Source: Gymnopilus junonius
Taxonomy: Eukaryota; Basidiomycota; Agaricomycetes; Agaricales; Galerinaceae
NCBI GenBank assembly: GCA_015501075.1
Contig: JADNYJ010000061.1
Location: 124,001 to 188,000 of the forward strand
Direction of reading: 5' to 3'
Length of the DNA stretch: 64,000 bases
The notes under the pieces are model-generated. The model searched no databases and had not been told where the DNA came from. It saw only the letters and a program-made list of their open reading frames with translations. Below, piece after piece: positions 44,864 through 57,721 of the stretch. Position numbers and translations under genes: made by a program. Each line of letters begins with the position of its first letter. The stretch's first letter is position 1.

Positions 44864-45261
44864 TGTTGACACAATAAGTGTCCATGTGACTACATCACAT
44901 GACTCACATGACATGCGTGATCAGATGCATCTATATGTGACTAGATCCAGTGATGACAGAGTATCATAGTCATCTTATATGACTAAAACATGTGATCACT
45001 TAGTGAGTGTATTACTCATCTTGTGAGTAGATATTAGTAATTACATAGTAATTAGCTGAGTAATTGCCTTATGCATTACTCATACGTAGTTAGTCACTGC
45101 ATGTCCTGTAGGTATATAAGGATGCTCTAAACAGCGTCCTAATCTAAGTCATTTGCACTTCTGTAGTACCTAAGTAGTCACCTTAGCACTAGCCTCTCAC
45201 AACCCAGGTAAGATAGTAGTTACAACAATACTATGCAGAGCGCACTACTTGCTGCTCAATA
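44864..45261 (+). repeat. Left LTR of copia element
   Basis: 398 bp. It contains a TATA-like GTATATAAGGATGC near 45112 and ends immediately at the primer-binding site, which fixes the boundary. Confidence 0.93.
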
Positions 45262-45273
45262 GGTTATGGGCCC
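45262..45273 (+). promoter_or_regulatory. Primer-binding site complementary to initiator tRNA-Met anticodon arm
   Basis: GGTTATGGGCCC directly after the LTR is complementary to GGGCCCAUAACC, the anticodon stem-loop of eukaryotic initiator tRNA-Met. Drosophila copia and yeast Ty5 are known to use this internal half-tRNA primer. Confidence 0.75.
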
Positions 45274-45290
45274 CAATGGCAAAGCATGCT

Positions 45291-45499
45291 GTTCGCCATT
45301 GGCAGAACCTGCTGGACATTGAGTTCGCCTTAGGGCAGAACCTGTCTAGCATAGTTCGCTATTGTGCAGAACCTGCTTAGCATCGGTCTGTAGCTTACTT
45401 CTACCTGGGAAGATAGTTCGCCATCAGGCAGAACATCAACCACAGCTGTTCATCGCAAGACAGAATGCTCTCCCATAATTGTTCGCTACCATGCGCAAC
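45291..45499 (+). repeat. Imperfect tandem repeats in the copia leader
   Basis: Units starting GTTCGC and containing GCAGAAC recur at 45291, 45323, 45354 and 45415, with weaker copies at about 45448 and 45481, spaced about 31-61 nt. GTTC and GAAC in each unit could pair as a small stem-loop. They lie between the primer site and gag, where packaging signals usually are. Confidence 0.65.
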
Positions 45500-45696
45500 A
45501 TTGTATAGGGCCTTGTTATGTGGGCCCAGACATCTGTCACTGTCTGGACAAATTACCCTTAAGGGGTTAATTCCATGTCTGGCACAGGTATTTTTAGCAG
45601 TGCTTTCCTTATTTAGCATGCTTTTACACACCTGTCGCTGACACAACCCAGCCTTTTTCTTAACAGAAATCCCAATCATCCAAACTATCTCAACAA

Positions 45697-46807
45697 ATGT
45701 CTTCCATAAAGAACACCACTTCCATCTCCTTCACTGCCTCCGACCTTCCCAAATTCGATGGTCATCACTACCACCAATGGGCATCCAAAATGGAGGCTGT
45801 CATACTCCATATGGACATTAAAGCCGTCCTTGAAGGCACCCTTACCACTCCTTCAGAGCAACAAATTAGGGAACCCGCCTTTCCTCTGGCACTCATGCCA
45901 CTGATACCACTCCTGCCACCAGGCCTACCCAGGCTGATCTCAACCTGTACAATGCCCACTTCTCTCACTGGACTGCCACCGAGGAAACATACCACCATAA
46001 ATTGGAGAGTTTCAACTCCAAGAATGCCAAGGCACTTGGTCTTTTGGCCATGTGCCTCGATACTGGTATATGGGACCAGGTTAAAAACCTGTCTGCAGCT
46101 CAAGCATGGGATTGGATCAAAACGAAGTACTCCAAGGAGATGTTCGTCGAGACCCTCGAGGACTTTAGGGTCCTTATGAATCTCAAGATCGATCTATCCG
46201 ATCCCAACCCCCAGCTTGCCAAGTTCCATTACCACTATGGCGTCTCCCACTCATCAATGATGCAAATGCCTCAGCATCAACTGGTTCCACCGGCATGGTA
46301 CCCATGGTCTCTGAGTCCATGGCATGCCTAGTTCTACTTATGAATCTTCCACTTGCCATGAATGTCACGTTGCAAGAATCCATTTATCAGCGGATGATGG
46401 AAGATTTCACTAGGCAAAACTCAGTTCCAAATATGGAACTGAAAGACCTCTTTGACAGCATTCACACCACATGGGCTGCCCGATTTGGGCACCTTAAGCA
46501 GCATGAGCAACCCAAGTGCGGCACATTCTATGTGCTGAAGCAGCTCAACCTGCCTAAGGACAGCCAGCCCAGAAACCAACAGGCTAGCAATGTGAATGCA
46601 CAGTGCAATACTGCAATCAAAGGGAAAGGTCCCGAACTGCACCACTCTGATCAGCAGAATGCTGGTAACCCCAGCAGTTCGCAGAAGAAGGAGTATCCTA
46701 AGAGGAAACCCTGCCGCTCTGGCTTCAAACCAAAGTCAGCATGCTTTGTTGAGGACTCAATGAAGAGCCATTTACACTCACATCATCAGTGCATTTCCTG
46801 CCACTAG
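45697..46807 (+). pseudogene. Gag of the copia element, frameshifted
   Basis: Starts MSSIKNTTSISFTASDLPKF with the copia gag pattern LPKFDGHHYHQWASKMEAVI. It continues in other frames as ESFNSKNAKALGLLAMCLDT, DWIKTKYSKEMFVETLEDF and LKDLFDSIHTTWAARFGH, so at least two shifts are present. The end is a basic region (KGKGPEL, KKEYPKRKPCRSGF). The second copia copy encodes the same blocks. Confidence 0.82.
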
Positions 46808-46849
46808 AGAAATTGCACCCAGTCCCCACTACTCACAATGTTGTTGAGA

Positions 46850-49800
46850 TTAGTGGGAGAGGTACTATTACCTCTCGCAAAGTCCGTGAAGGTGCCTGGA
46901 AGAACCCCACTCAGGGAATGGCGCCATACCCCTCTTTTAGGAAATTGTGGGACCTGATGTCTCGGATCAGGGTTACCCCGACTATTGCCACCTCTAGTAG
47001 ATTCGAGGAAGTCGCCCTTAATACGGGGCAAGTAGGATTGCCGAAAATGTGGGAATGAGTAGCACTGTGTATTTACACAGTAGCACCACCACAGAGGATG
47101 TTGCATCGGGGTTGTCAATGATGACTGAGATCTATAATGATCTCTTTGGTCCTGAGCCCTATTGGGCGCTGACCCCAGATCCTTCTCATATGGCAGTCGA
47201 TTCTGAACTGCTTATGGTGGAAGACTGGAATTGAATGAATGGGGTAGTGTCACAAGGCGATCTCACCTATGTGGATGATGATGAGGAGTATATCTCCTTT
47301 GGGGAAGAAGACCTTCCACCGCCACCACTGATCGGTGAGTCCCTTCATCTCGGATCGCACTATATTGGTGCAGACGGGAATGTTGTTACTAAAATGGCTC
47401 AACAGAGCCAGGACGATATGTACAAGATGATGTGGGATTCAGACCTGATCTCCTATGAGGATGAGATTGAGCAGAATCATGGCGATTCAGTGCTCCTCCC
47501 TCATCTGGACTGGCAAGTACCTTCTTGTTCACATGTTGACAAGATACTAACTGATCAACCCACAGGTATTAATATGCTGTATGGGGTAGATAGTAAATTA
47601 ATGTTATTTACTATCTACAATATATATCTTGATCACGTTGTCTCTTGTGTGAACTGTAAGGGAAAGGAACGTGAGAAGACGTTTGAGGAATGGCTTGTAG
47701 ATTCCAGAGTGTCCATACATTTTTCTGGACAAATCTCCAACTTCTCGGAACTTACCAAATTTCCAAGCAAAGAAAGACCAAAGGTCCAAACTGCTAATGG
47801 CATAGCCTTTGTCGATGGATTTGGTACTATTTTTATTGAAACAGAAGTTAGCAATAAAGATAATACTGTGATGCATGAAACATTGCATCTTCATCCAGTA
47901 TTCTACATGCCTGCTGTGACTGTATGACTTCTGTCGATGGGTCAAATCCTCAGTGCCAACAATATTGTGTTAGGTGATTCACGATCACTTAATTTCATAT
48001 CCAAAGAGAATAGCCGCACCATTCTAAATGCATTGCCGAAGCATTCTCATCATGACACTATGTTTTGGGTTAAATCGCAGATCATCTCTGGAAAGAACTT
48101 GATCACGATGGAATTGGTACATGCTGAAGATTACGATCTATGGCATAGATGACTCGGACACCCTTCCACTCAAGTGTTCGAGAAGTTTAAGGCTAATTCC
48201 GAAAACTTCCCATCTATTAAAGTCCCGAAGGATGCTGGCATATGCGAAGGTTGTGCAAAAGGAAAGATGCATTCATGCTCTTTCCCAGACAATGTCAAAT
48301 GTGCAACCAGACCATTCCAGTGGATCCATTCAGACCTTAAGGAGTATCCGGTGACTTCATATCACCGTACAAATATTTCATTTCCTTTATTGATGATCAC
48401 ACATCAAATACTTGGGTCACGCTCCTCAAACAAAGAGTGATGTGAAAGACTACCAGGCAATTTTTAGCCATGGTAAAAACCAAGTATAATGCCAAAGTCG
48501 AAGAGTGGATGAGCGACAATGGTGGTGAATACATCGATAAGGAATATATTGAAGATCTTGGGAATCGAGATCCAAAGAAGCGTACCTCATCAGCCCCAAA
48601 TGAATGGTCAGCTGAATGCTTCAATCGGACTTTAGATGAGAAAGCCGAGTCTATGGCCTATTAGCCTGTCTCCCTGACAGCTGGTGGGAGTTTTGCGTGA
48701 TACACGCAGTCTATTTATACAAGAGAACTCCCAGACTCTCGCTAACTGGAAATCTCCATTTGAATTAATCAATGGAGAAAAGCCTGATTTGTCACACCTA
48801 TGGGTATTAGGATGTGGGGCATATGTGTTCCTTCCAAAGGATACATGGGCAAATAAACTTTTGCCCAAATCCGAGTTGATGATATTCCTCAGATATCGTG
48901 GACATCATTCTAATATGATGTTCATGCGAAGCCCCAACAATGTTCTATTCATAGCTGCCACAGCGCTTTTTGATGAACACTTGTTTCCTAAATGCCAAAA
49001 GGCTAAAGTACTGCCGCTTACCCAAATACATAAGCACACCTCCCCGGAGGAACCTGTTTTGGAAGTGGAGGACAGTGATTCTCATGATGGTGAAGAACCG
49101 TCCTATAGACCACCCCCAAATAATCCATCAAGTGAGACTGAGGTACCTCATGATGATGAGCCACCCAAGACTCCACCTCCCAAGTCACCAGCAGATACTC
49201 ATCCAAGTATGCCTTCTACTCCTAGGCAAGGACTGAGTTCTAATCTCCCACCACCTGCACCGCGGAAACCCCATGCTGGTCCATCAGGGGGAGCTGCCAG
49301 TGATGCTCCAAGAAGGAGCACTCATGAGAGTAAAAGTACACAAAAAGAAGGGAATGTATACCCTCCTGGTACAGCCACTGATAGAGATCGCGGCACAGAT
49401 TAGACATAACTGGATCCACTCCAAATTTGTCTATGGCCTCTAGTGACCACATGGCTGAGTACCCGTACAATCCCAATATGGGAGCGGAAGGGGGAGCACA
49501 TTGGCATGCCTATTTACTTTCTAAGGCAATTTCTGATAGTGCACTTCCAGATCCATTGAACATCTGAAATTGGACTAGTAAAGATCTTAGTGCTACCTGC
49601 CTATCAACAACAGGAATGGCACAAGGCTCAATTCGAAGAATTAGAGGCCCTTCATAAACAAAAAGTTTATGAGCTTGCTGACCTACCTCCAGGCCGAAAG
49701 GCCATCAAAAATCATTGGGTTTTCGATATTAAGTCTGATGGATGTAAAAAAGCCCGTCTAGTTGCCAAGAGTTTTTCCCAAATAGAAGGCCTAGACTATG

Positions 49801-51116
49801 ATGAGATCTTCTCACCAGTTGTCCAGTTCAAGTCAGTCTGAACAATCTTAGCCTTAGCAACACTTGAGAAATGGTGCATAGAGTCCCTTGACATCAAATC
49901 AGCTTTCCTATATGGGAAACTTGACGAGGAGATATATATGGAACAGCCTGATGGCTTTACCATAAAGGGACAAGAGAAGAAAGTACTTCGCCTGCTCAAA
50001 GCTATCTATAGGCTAAAACAAGCTGCACGTGCATGGTGGTCTGAACTTGATTGCTCCCTCAAAGAGCTTGGTTTCACATGCCTATATGCTGATGCTGGCA
50101 TATTTGTCACAAGACATAGCGATGGGACCCTTGTCATTATGTTGGCATATGTTGACGATATTATCATCACAGGTCCTAACACCAAATTAGTCTGACAGAA
50201 GAAGCAGTTATTTATGACTGCATGGGAATGTCGAGACCTAGGTATATGTCAGGAGTTTCTCCACATGAGAATCAGGTACATTAAAGGCAAGACCTACATC
50301 GATCAAATGCCGTACCTTAATAAGATTCTTACATGCTTTGGAATGATGAATGCGAAAGCAGCACAGACTCCATTACCTACCGGGTATAAGCCAGAACCCT
50401 TTACAGGCATGAGTTCGGCTTCACTTCAGTCAGAGTATCAATCGGTGATTGGTTCCCTGCTATATTTAATGCTAGGAACACAACCCGATATAGCCTTTGC
50501 TGTAACACAGATGGCTAAGTTCACTGCGAACCCATCTGATGAACATCTGAACTGTGCTAAATACATCATGTGCTACCTTGTTGGTACACGCAACTATGCA
50601 CTTGTGTTCGATGGAAACAGCGATAAAGGCTTGTATGCCTACTGTGATGCCTCATATGGTGATGATAGAACAGAGCCTGATCGCATGCATCGATCTATGC
50701 AGGGATACTTCTTTTCCCTTGCTAGTGGGAGTATCAAATGGCACTCCAAAACGCAGACTCTAGTATCAATGTCATCCACAATGGCAGAATACATGGCACT
50801 CTCTGACTGTGCATGTGATTGTGCATGGTTTAAGATTCTATTTGAAGAACTCGGGATGTCAATCCCATACGTTCCCTTATATGGAGATAGTCATGGAGCT
50901 ATTTTTAACTCGCAAAATCCCATCACCCAAAAAGGGATAAAGCACATTGAAATATGCTACCACTATATCCGGGAACAAATAGAACTTGGGAACATTAAAA
51001 TAGAGCACGTCCCTATGGACAAAAATGTTGCCAATATGTTTACCAAGAATCTAGGCCCTACCCTGTTCCTTAAACATAGACAGGCTCTAGGCATAGAGTT
51101 CTATCCCTTAGAATAG
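46850..51116 (+). pseudogene. Pol of the copia element (protease, integrase, RT, RNase H), interrupted
   Basis: The GAG-pre-integrase end LWHR-LGHPS has TGA in place of Arg (about 48149). Integrase core follows (WIHSDLKEYPVTSYHR, EWMSDNGGEYIDKEYIE). Reverse transcriptase is at about 49590-50200 (KNHWVFDIKSDGCKKARLVA, LDIKSAFLYGKLDEEIYMEQ, LKAIYRLKQAARAWW, and the intact catalytic box LAYVDDIIITG). RNase H ends the frame (KGLYAYCDASYGDDRT, HVPMDKNVANMFTKNLG). TGA stops at 49838-49840 and 50193-50195 again sit where Arg is expected. The catalytic residues of RT are intact. Confidence 0.9.
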
Positions 51117-51178
51117 AATACTGACACATCGCATCAGAAACAAGTATGTGCGCTAATGCGGCACTACTTGAGGGGAAG

Positions 51179-51576
51179 TGTTGACATGATAAGTGTCCAT
51201 GTGACTACATCACATGACTCACATGACATGCATGATCAGACGCATCTATATGTGACTAGATCCAGTGACAACAGAGTATCATAGTCATCTTATATGACTA
51301 AAGCATGTGATCACTTAGTGAGTGTATTACTCATCTTATGAGTAGATATTAGTAATTACATAGTAATTAGCTGAGTAATTGCCTTATGCATTACTCATAT
51401 GTAGTTAGTCACTGCATGTCCTGTAGGTATATAAGGACACTCTAAACAGCATCCTAATCTAAGTCATTTGCACTTCTGTAGTACCTAAGTAGTCACCTTA
51501 GCACTAGCCTCTCACAACCCAGGTAAGATAGTAGTTACAACAATACTATGCAGAGCGCACTACTTGCTGCTCAATA
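51179..51576 (+). repeat. Right LTR of copia element
   Basis: 398 bp, preceded by the polypurine tract GAGGGGAAG (51170-51178), followed by the TSD AGGGG. Confidence 0.93.
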
Positions 51577-52568
51577 AGGGGTTTCTCTTCTCTTTCCTTT
51601 GGATCCCTCACTACCTATCCCTGTCCCTCTTATATTTCTCTCTTAGAATCATAAACTGGTTATATTCTTTCCATGTGAACTTAGTATTGTCCAACATTGG
51701 TATGTTGGGCTTCCACTTTTTGTGAATATTCACCAGTAGTGAATTACACACTCACCTTGAGTTCATCTCAAGGCACTGCTCACCACACTGCTCCCTGCTC
51801 AGGACCCATCACAAGAAGGGCTGTTCTCAGCTGAGTTTTGGGTTTCTATCTCCTTCCTTTCACACTGTTTTATGATGACTGAAGCACTTATTATCAGCTC
51901 TGCTATCAACTGCTGTCACTGCTTTTCACCCACTGTGGCATCTACTCTTGCATTGGAAACTGTGGTCACAGAACCTGAAGTTTCTCCACTGCCAGCCTCC
52001 CCTGTTCTTTCCTCTCTGTTGTCTCTGCTATCAGACATACCATCAAATTACTTCGATTCTCATCTGCTGAGTCCTCTTGTGGGTCCACCATTTCCACCTC
52101 TGGACCTACCTTCCCCCCCTATGTTGATCACACCTTCGCCCTCGAACACTACCTTGACTACTGCTGTTGCCAAACTGATTTCTTCCAGTTCCAAGTTTGA
52201 TTCAGACTCTGACATGCTTTTTCTGAAGAAATCAGGCACATATACTCAGTCCTCCACTACATATATAGTATTGAATATGTCTTCAACCACAGCTTCTGTC
52301 GAACACCCCATTACCAAGCATTGTCCTATCCTCACCACTGGCAATATCACACCCAAGGCCCTCATTGACTTAGCTGATGCTCACAATGAATACTTTATCA
52401 TGAAGGAAGTTGATGACATTGATAAAGTCAAGAAGATCCTTGGGGATTCAAATGCATGCATATTCATGACTGGATTGCTTGTGAATGCAACCATCTGCTG
52501 AAACTGGGCTATGAGGAGTTCATGGCTGAAGTTTGCACAAACTACCTGCCTTCCAATTGGGAGGAATC
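51577..52568 (+). mobile_element. Leader and gag fragment of an older gypsy-like element
   Basis: This continues the sequence split at 44863. After a non-coding leader, an ATG at 51872 opens a Ser/Thr/Pro-rich frame, then a capsid-like domain (KHCPILTTGNITPKALIDLA, DAHNEYFIMKEVDDIDKVKK). A one-base shift near 52441 leads to HIHDWIACECNHLLKLGYEE and VCTNYLPSNWEES. The gene then stops abruptly at the inverted copia copy. This gag differs clearly from that of the 35-kb Ty3 element, so it is another family. Confidence 0.7.
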
Positions 52569-52581
52569 TATTGAGCAGCAA

Positions 52582-55500
52582 GATACTCTGACTGAAGTGA
52601 AGCGAACTCGTGCCTGTAAAGGGTTCTGGCTTATACCCAGTAGGTAATGGAGTCTGTGCTGCTTTCGCATTCATCATTCCAAAGCATGTAAGAATCTTAT
52701 TAAGGTACGGCATTTGATCGATGTAGGTCTTGCCTTTAATGTACCTGATTCTCATGTGGAGAAACTCCTGACATATACCTAGGTCTCGACATTCCCATGC
52801 AGTCATAAATAACTGCTTCTTCTGTCAGACTAATTTGGTGTTAGGACCTGTGATGATAATATCGTCAACATATGCCAACATAATGACAAGGGTCCCATCG
52901 CTATGTCTTGTGACAAATATGCCAGCATCAGCATATAGGCATGTGAAACTGAGCTCTTTGAGGGAGCAATCAAGTTCAGACCACCATGCACGTGCAGCTT
53001 GTTTTAGCCTATAGATAGCTTTGAGCAGGCGAAGTACTTTCTTCTCTTGTCCCTTTATGGTAAAGCCATCAGGCTGTTCCATATATATCTCCTCGTCAAG
53101 TTTCCCATATAGGAAAGCTGATTTGATGTCAAGGGACTCTATGCACCATTTCTCAAGTGTTGCTAAGGCTAAGATTGTTCAGACTGACTTGAACTGGACA
53201 ACTGGTGAGAAGATCTCATCATAGTCTAGGCCTTCTATTTGGGAAAAACTCTTGGCAACTAGACGGGCTTTTTTACATCCATCAGACTTAATATCGAAAA
53301 CCCAATGATTTTTGATGGCCTTTCGGCCTGGAGGTAGGTCAGCAAGCTCATAAACTTTTTGTTTATGAAGGGCCTCTAATTCTTCGAATTGAGCCTTGTG
53401 CCATTCCTGTTGTTGATAGGCAGGTAGCTGACTAAGATCTTTACTAGTCCAATTTCAGATGTTCAATGGATCTGGAAGTGCACTATCAGAAATTGCCTTA
53501 GAAAGTAAATAGGCATGCCAATGTGCTCCCCCTTCCGCTCCCATATTGGGATTGTACGGGTACTCAGCCAGTGGTCACTAGAGGCCTAGACAAATTTGGA
53601 GTGGATCCAGTTATGTCTAATCTGTGCCGCGATCTCTATGTGGCTGTACCAGGAGGGTATACTTCCCTTCTTTTTGTGTACTTTTACTCTCATGAGTGCT
53701 CCTTCTTGGAGCATCACTGGCAGCTCCCCCTGATGGACCAGCATGGGGTTTCCGCGGTGCAGGTGGTGGGAGATTAGAACTCAGTCCTTGCCTAGGAGTA
53801 GAAGGCATACTTGGATGAGTATCTGCTGGTGACTTGGGAGGTGGAGTCTTGGGTGGCTCATCATCATGAGGTACCTCAGTCTCACTTGATGGATTATTTG
53901 GGGGTGGTCTATAGGACGGTTCTTCACCATCATGAGAATCACTGTCCTCCACTTCCAAAACAGGTTCCTCCGGGGAGGTGTGCTTATGTATTTGGGTAAG
54001 CGGCAGTACTTTAGCCTTTTGGCATTTAGGAAACAAGTGTTCATCAAAAAGCGCTGTGGCAGCTATGAATAGAACATTGTTGGGGCTTCGCATGAACATC
54101 ATATTAGAATGATGTCCACGATATCTGAGGAATATCATCAACTCGGATTTGGGCAAAGTTTATTTGCCCATGTATCCTTTGGAAGGAACACATATGCCCC
54201 ACATCCTAATACCCATAGGTGTGACAAATCAGGCTTTTCTCCATTGATTAATTCAAATGGAGATTTCCAGTTGAGTCGATGCACGGGAGTTCTATTGTAT
54301 AAATAGACTGCGTGTATCACGCAAAACTCCCACCAGCTGTCAGGGAGACAGGCTAATAGGCACATAGACTCGGCTTTCTCATCTAAAGTCTGATTGAAGC
54401 ATTCAGCTCGACCATTCATTTGGGGCTGATGAGGTACACTTCTTTGGATCTCGATCCCAAGATCCTTAAGGATTTCAATATATTCCTTATTGATGTATTC
54501 ACCACCATTGTCGCTCATCCACTCTTCGACTTTGGCATTATACTTGGTTTTTACCATGGCTAAAAATTGCCTGGTAGTGTCTTTCACATCACTCTTGTGT
54601 TTGAGGAGCGTGACCCAAGTATTTGATGTGTGATCATCAATAAAGGAAATGAAATATTTGTACCGGTGATATGAAGTCACCGGATACTCCTTAAGGTCTG
54701 AATGGATCCACTGAAATGGTCTGGTTGCACATTTGACATTGTCTGGGAAAGAGCATGAATGCATCTTTCCTTTTGCACAACCTTCGCATATGCCAGCATC
54801 CTTCGGGACTTTAATAGATGGGAAGTTTTCGGAATTAGCCTTAAACTTCTCGAACACTTGAGTGGAAGGGTGTCCGAGTCATCTATGCCATAGATCATAA
54901 TCTTCGGCATGTACCGATTCCATCGTGATCAAGTTCTTTCCAGAGATGATCTGCGATTTAACCCAAAACATAGTGTCATGATGAGAATGCTTCGGCAATG
55001 CATTTAGAATGGTGGGCTATTCTCTTTGGATATGAAATTAAGTGATCGTGAATCACCTAACACAATATTGTTGGCGCTGAGGATTTGACCCATCGACAGA
55101 AGTCATACAGTCACAGCAGGCATGTAGAATACTGGATGAAGATGCAATGTTTCATGCATCACAGTATTATCTTTATTGCTAACTTCTGTTTCAATAAAAA
55201 TAGTACCAAATCCATCGACAAAGGCTATGCCATTAGCAGTTTGGACCTTTGGTCTTTCTTTGCTTGGAAATTTGGTAAGTTCCGAGAAGTTGGAGATTTG
55301 TCCAGAAAAATGTATGGACCTCCGGAATCTACAAGCCATTCCTCAAACATCTTTTCATGTTCCTTTCCCTTACAGTTCACACAAGAGACAACGTGATCAA
55401 GATATATATTGTAGATAGTAAATAAATTTAATTTACTATCTACCCCATACAGCATATTAATACCTGTGGGTTGATCAGTTAGTATCTTGTCAACATGTGA

Positions 55501-55800
55501 ACAAGAAGGTACTTGCCAGTCCAGATGAGGGAGGAGCACTGAATCGCCATGATTCTGCTCAATCTCATCCTCATAGGAGATCAGGTCTGAATCCCACATC
55601 ATCTTGTACATATCGTCCTGCTCTGTTGAGCCATTTTAGTAACATTCCCATCTGCACCAATATAGTGCGATCCGAGATGAAGGGACTCACCGATCAGTGG
55701 TGGCGTGGAAGTCTTCTTCCCCAAAGGAGATATACTCCTCATCATCATCCACATAGGTGAGATCGCCTTGTGACACTACCCATTCATTCATTCCAGTCTT
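52582..55800 (-). pseudogene. Pol fragment of the second copia copy
   Basis: Integrase core is better preserved than in copy 1: WIHSDLKEYPVTSYHRYKYF, ISFIDDHTSNTWVTLL, EWMSDNGGEYINKEYIEILK, QPQMNGRAECFNQTLDEKAE. RT is read as RLKQAARAWWSELDCSL and AYVDDIIITGPNTK until the deletion. The TGA codons found in copy 1 after PVVQFKSV, after GPNTKLV and in LWHR-LGHPS are present here too. Confidence 0.85.
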
Positions 55801-56201
55801 CCCATAAGCAGTTCAGAATCGACTGCCATATGAGAAGGATCTGGGGTCAGCGCCCATAGGGCTCAGGACCAAAGAGATCATTATAGATCTCAGTCATCAT
55901 TGACAACCCGATGCAACATCCTCTGTGGTGGTGCTACTGTGTATACACAGTGCTACTCATTCCCACATTTCGCAATCCTACTTGCACCCGTATTAAGGGC
56001 GACTTCCTCGAATCTACTGAGGTGGCAATAGTCGGGGTAACCCTGATCCGAGACATCAGGTCCCAATTTCCTAAAAGAGGGGTATGGCGCCATTCCCTGA
56101 GTGGGGTTCTTCCAGGGCCTTCACGGACTTTGCGAGAGGTAATAGTACCTCTCCCACTAATCTCAACAACATTGTGAGTAGTGGGGACTGGGTGGATTTC
56201 T

Positions 56202-57289
56202 CTAGTGGTGGGAAATGCGCCTGTGATGTGAGTGTAAATGGCTCTTCATCGGAGTCCTCAACAAAGCATGCTGACTTTGGTTTGAAGCCAGAGCGGCAGG
56301 GTTTCCTCTTAGGATACTCCTTTTTCTGGAACTGCTGGGGTTACCAGCATTCTGCTGATCAGAGTGGGCAGTTCGGGACCTTTCCCTTTGATTGCAGTTT
56401 GCACTGTGCATTCACATTGCTAGCCTGTTGGTTTCTGGGCCGGCTGTCCTTAGGCAGGTTGAGCTGCTTCGCACATAGAATGTGCCGCACTTGGGTTGCT
56501 CATGCTGCTTAAGGTGCCCAAATCGGGCAGCCCATGTGGTGGAATGCTGTCAAAGAGGTCTTTCAGTTCCATATTTGGAACTGAGTTTTGCCTAGTGAAA
56601 TCTTCCATCATCCCTGATAAACAGATTCTTGCGACATGACATTTGGCAAGTGGAAGATTCATAAGTAGAATAGGCATGCCATGGATCAGAACCATGGGTA
56701 CCATGCCGTGGAACCAGTTGATGCTGAGGCATTTGCATCATTGATGAGTGGGAGACGCCCATAGTGGTAATGGAACTTGGCAAGCTGGGGGTTGGGATCG
56801 GATAGATCTATCTTGAGATTCATGAGGACCCTAAAGTCCTCGAGGGTCTCGACGAACATCTCCTTGGAGTACTTCGTTTTGATCCAATCCCATGCTTGAG
56901 CTGCAGACAGGGTTTTAACCTGGTCCCATATACCAGTATCGAGGCACATGGCCAAAAGACCAAGTGCCTTGGCATTCTTGGAGTTGAAACTCTCCAATTT
57001 ATGTGGTATTTCCTCGGTGGCAGTCCAGTGAGAGAAGCGGGCATTGTACAGGTTGAGATCAGCCTGGGTAGGCCCGGTGGCAGGAGTGGTGTCGTGGCAT
57101 GAGTGCCAGGGGAAAGGGTTCCCTAATTGTTGCTCTGGAGGAGGTAAGGGTGCCTTCAAGGACAGCTTTAATTCCATATGGAGGATGACAGCCTCCATTT
57201 TGGATGCCCATTGGCGGTAGTGATGACCATCGAATTTGGAAGGTCAGAGGCAGTGAAGGAGATGAAGTGGTGTTCTTTATGGAAGACAT
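56202..57289 (-). pseudogene. Gag fragment of the second copia copy
   Basis: Starts MSSIKNTT at 57289 and contains the same blocks as copy 1 (ESFNSKNAKALGLLAMCLDT, DWIKTKYSKEMFVETLEDF), with its own frameshifts. Confidence 0.8.
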
Positions 57290-57721
57290 TGTTGAGTTAG
57301 TTTGGATGATTGGATTTCTGTTAAGAAAAAGGCTGGGTTGTGTCAGCACAGGTGTGTAAAAGCATGCTAAATAAGGAAAGCACTGCTAAAAATACCTGTG
57401 CCAGACATGGAATTAACCCCTTAAGGGTAATTTGTCCAGACAGTGACAGATGTCTGGGCCCACATGACAAGGCCCTATACAATGTTGCGCATGGTAGCGA
57501 ACAATTGTGGGAGAGCATTCTGTCTTGTGACAAACAGCTGTGGTTGATGTTCTGCCTGACGGCGAACTATCTTCCCAGGTAGAAGTAAGCTACAGACCGA
57601 TGCTAAGCAGGTTCTGCACAATGGTGAACTATGCTAGACAGGTTCTGCCCTAAGGTGAACTCAATGTCAAGCAGGTTCTGCCAATGGTGAACAGCATGCT
57701 TTGCCATCAGGGCCCATAACC

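Larger units (their letters stand above)
44864..51576 (+). mobile_element. Ty1/copia LTR retrotransposon, complete but with stops
   Basis: 6,713 bp with 398-bp LTRs (44864-45261 and 51179-51576) starting TGTTGACA and ending TCAATA, and TSD AGGGG (44859-44863 and 51577-51581). A primer-binding site abuts the left LTR and a purine tract abuts the right one. Gag, protease/GAG-pre-integrase, integrase, RT and RNase H follow in copia order (integrase before RT). In-frame TGA stops replace Arg at several places. The two LTRs differ at about a dozen positions, all transitions. Confidence 0.95.

Noticed and set aside
45291..45499. CRISPR-like array
   Set aside because: Repeats are imperfect and unevenly spaced, lie in a retroelement leader and the organism is a eukaryote.
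49811..49840. Alternative genetic code reading TGA as Arg
   Set aside because: Host genes in the same window use TGA as a normal stop (for example 2451 and 24051); CpG decay explains the transposon stops.
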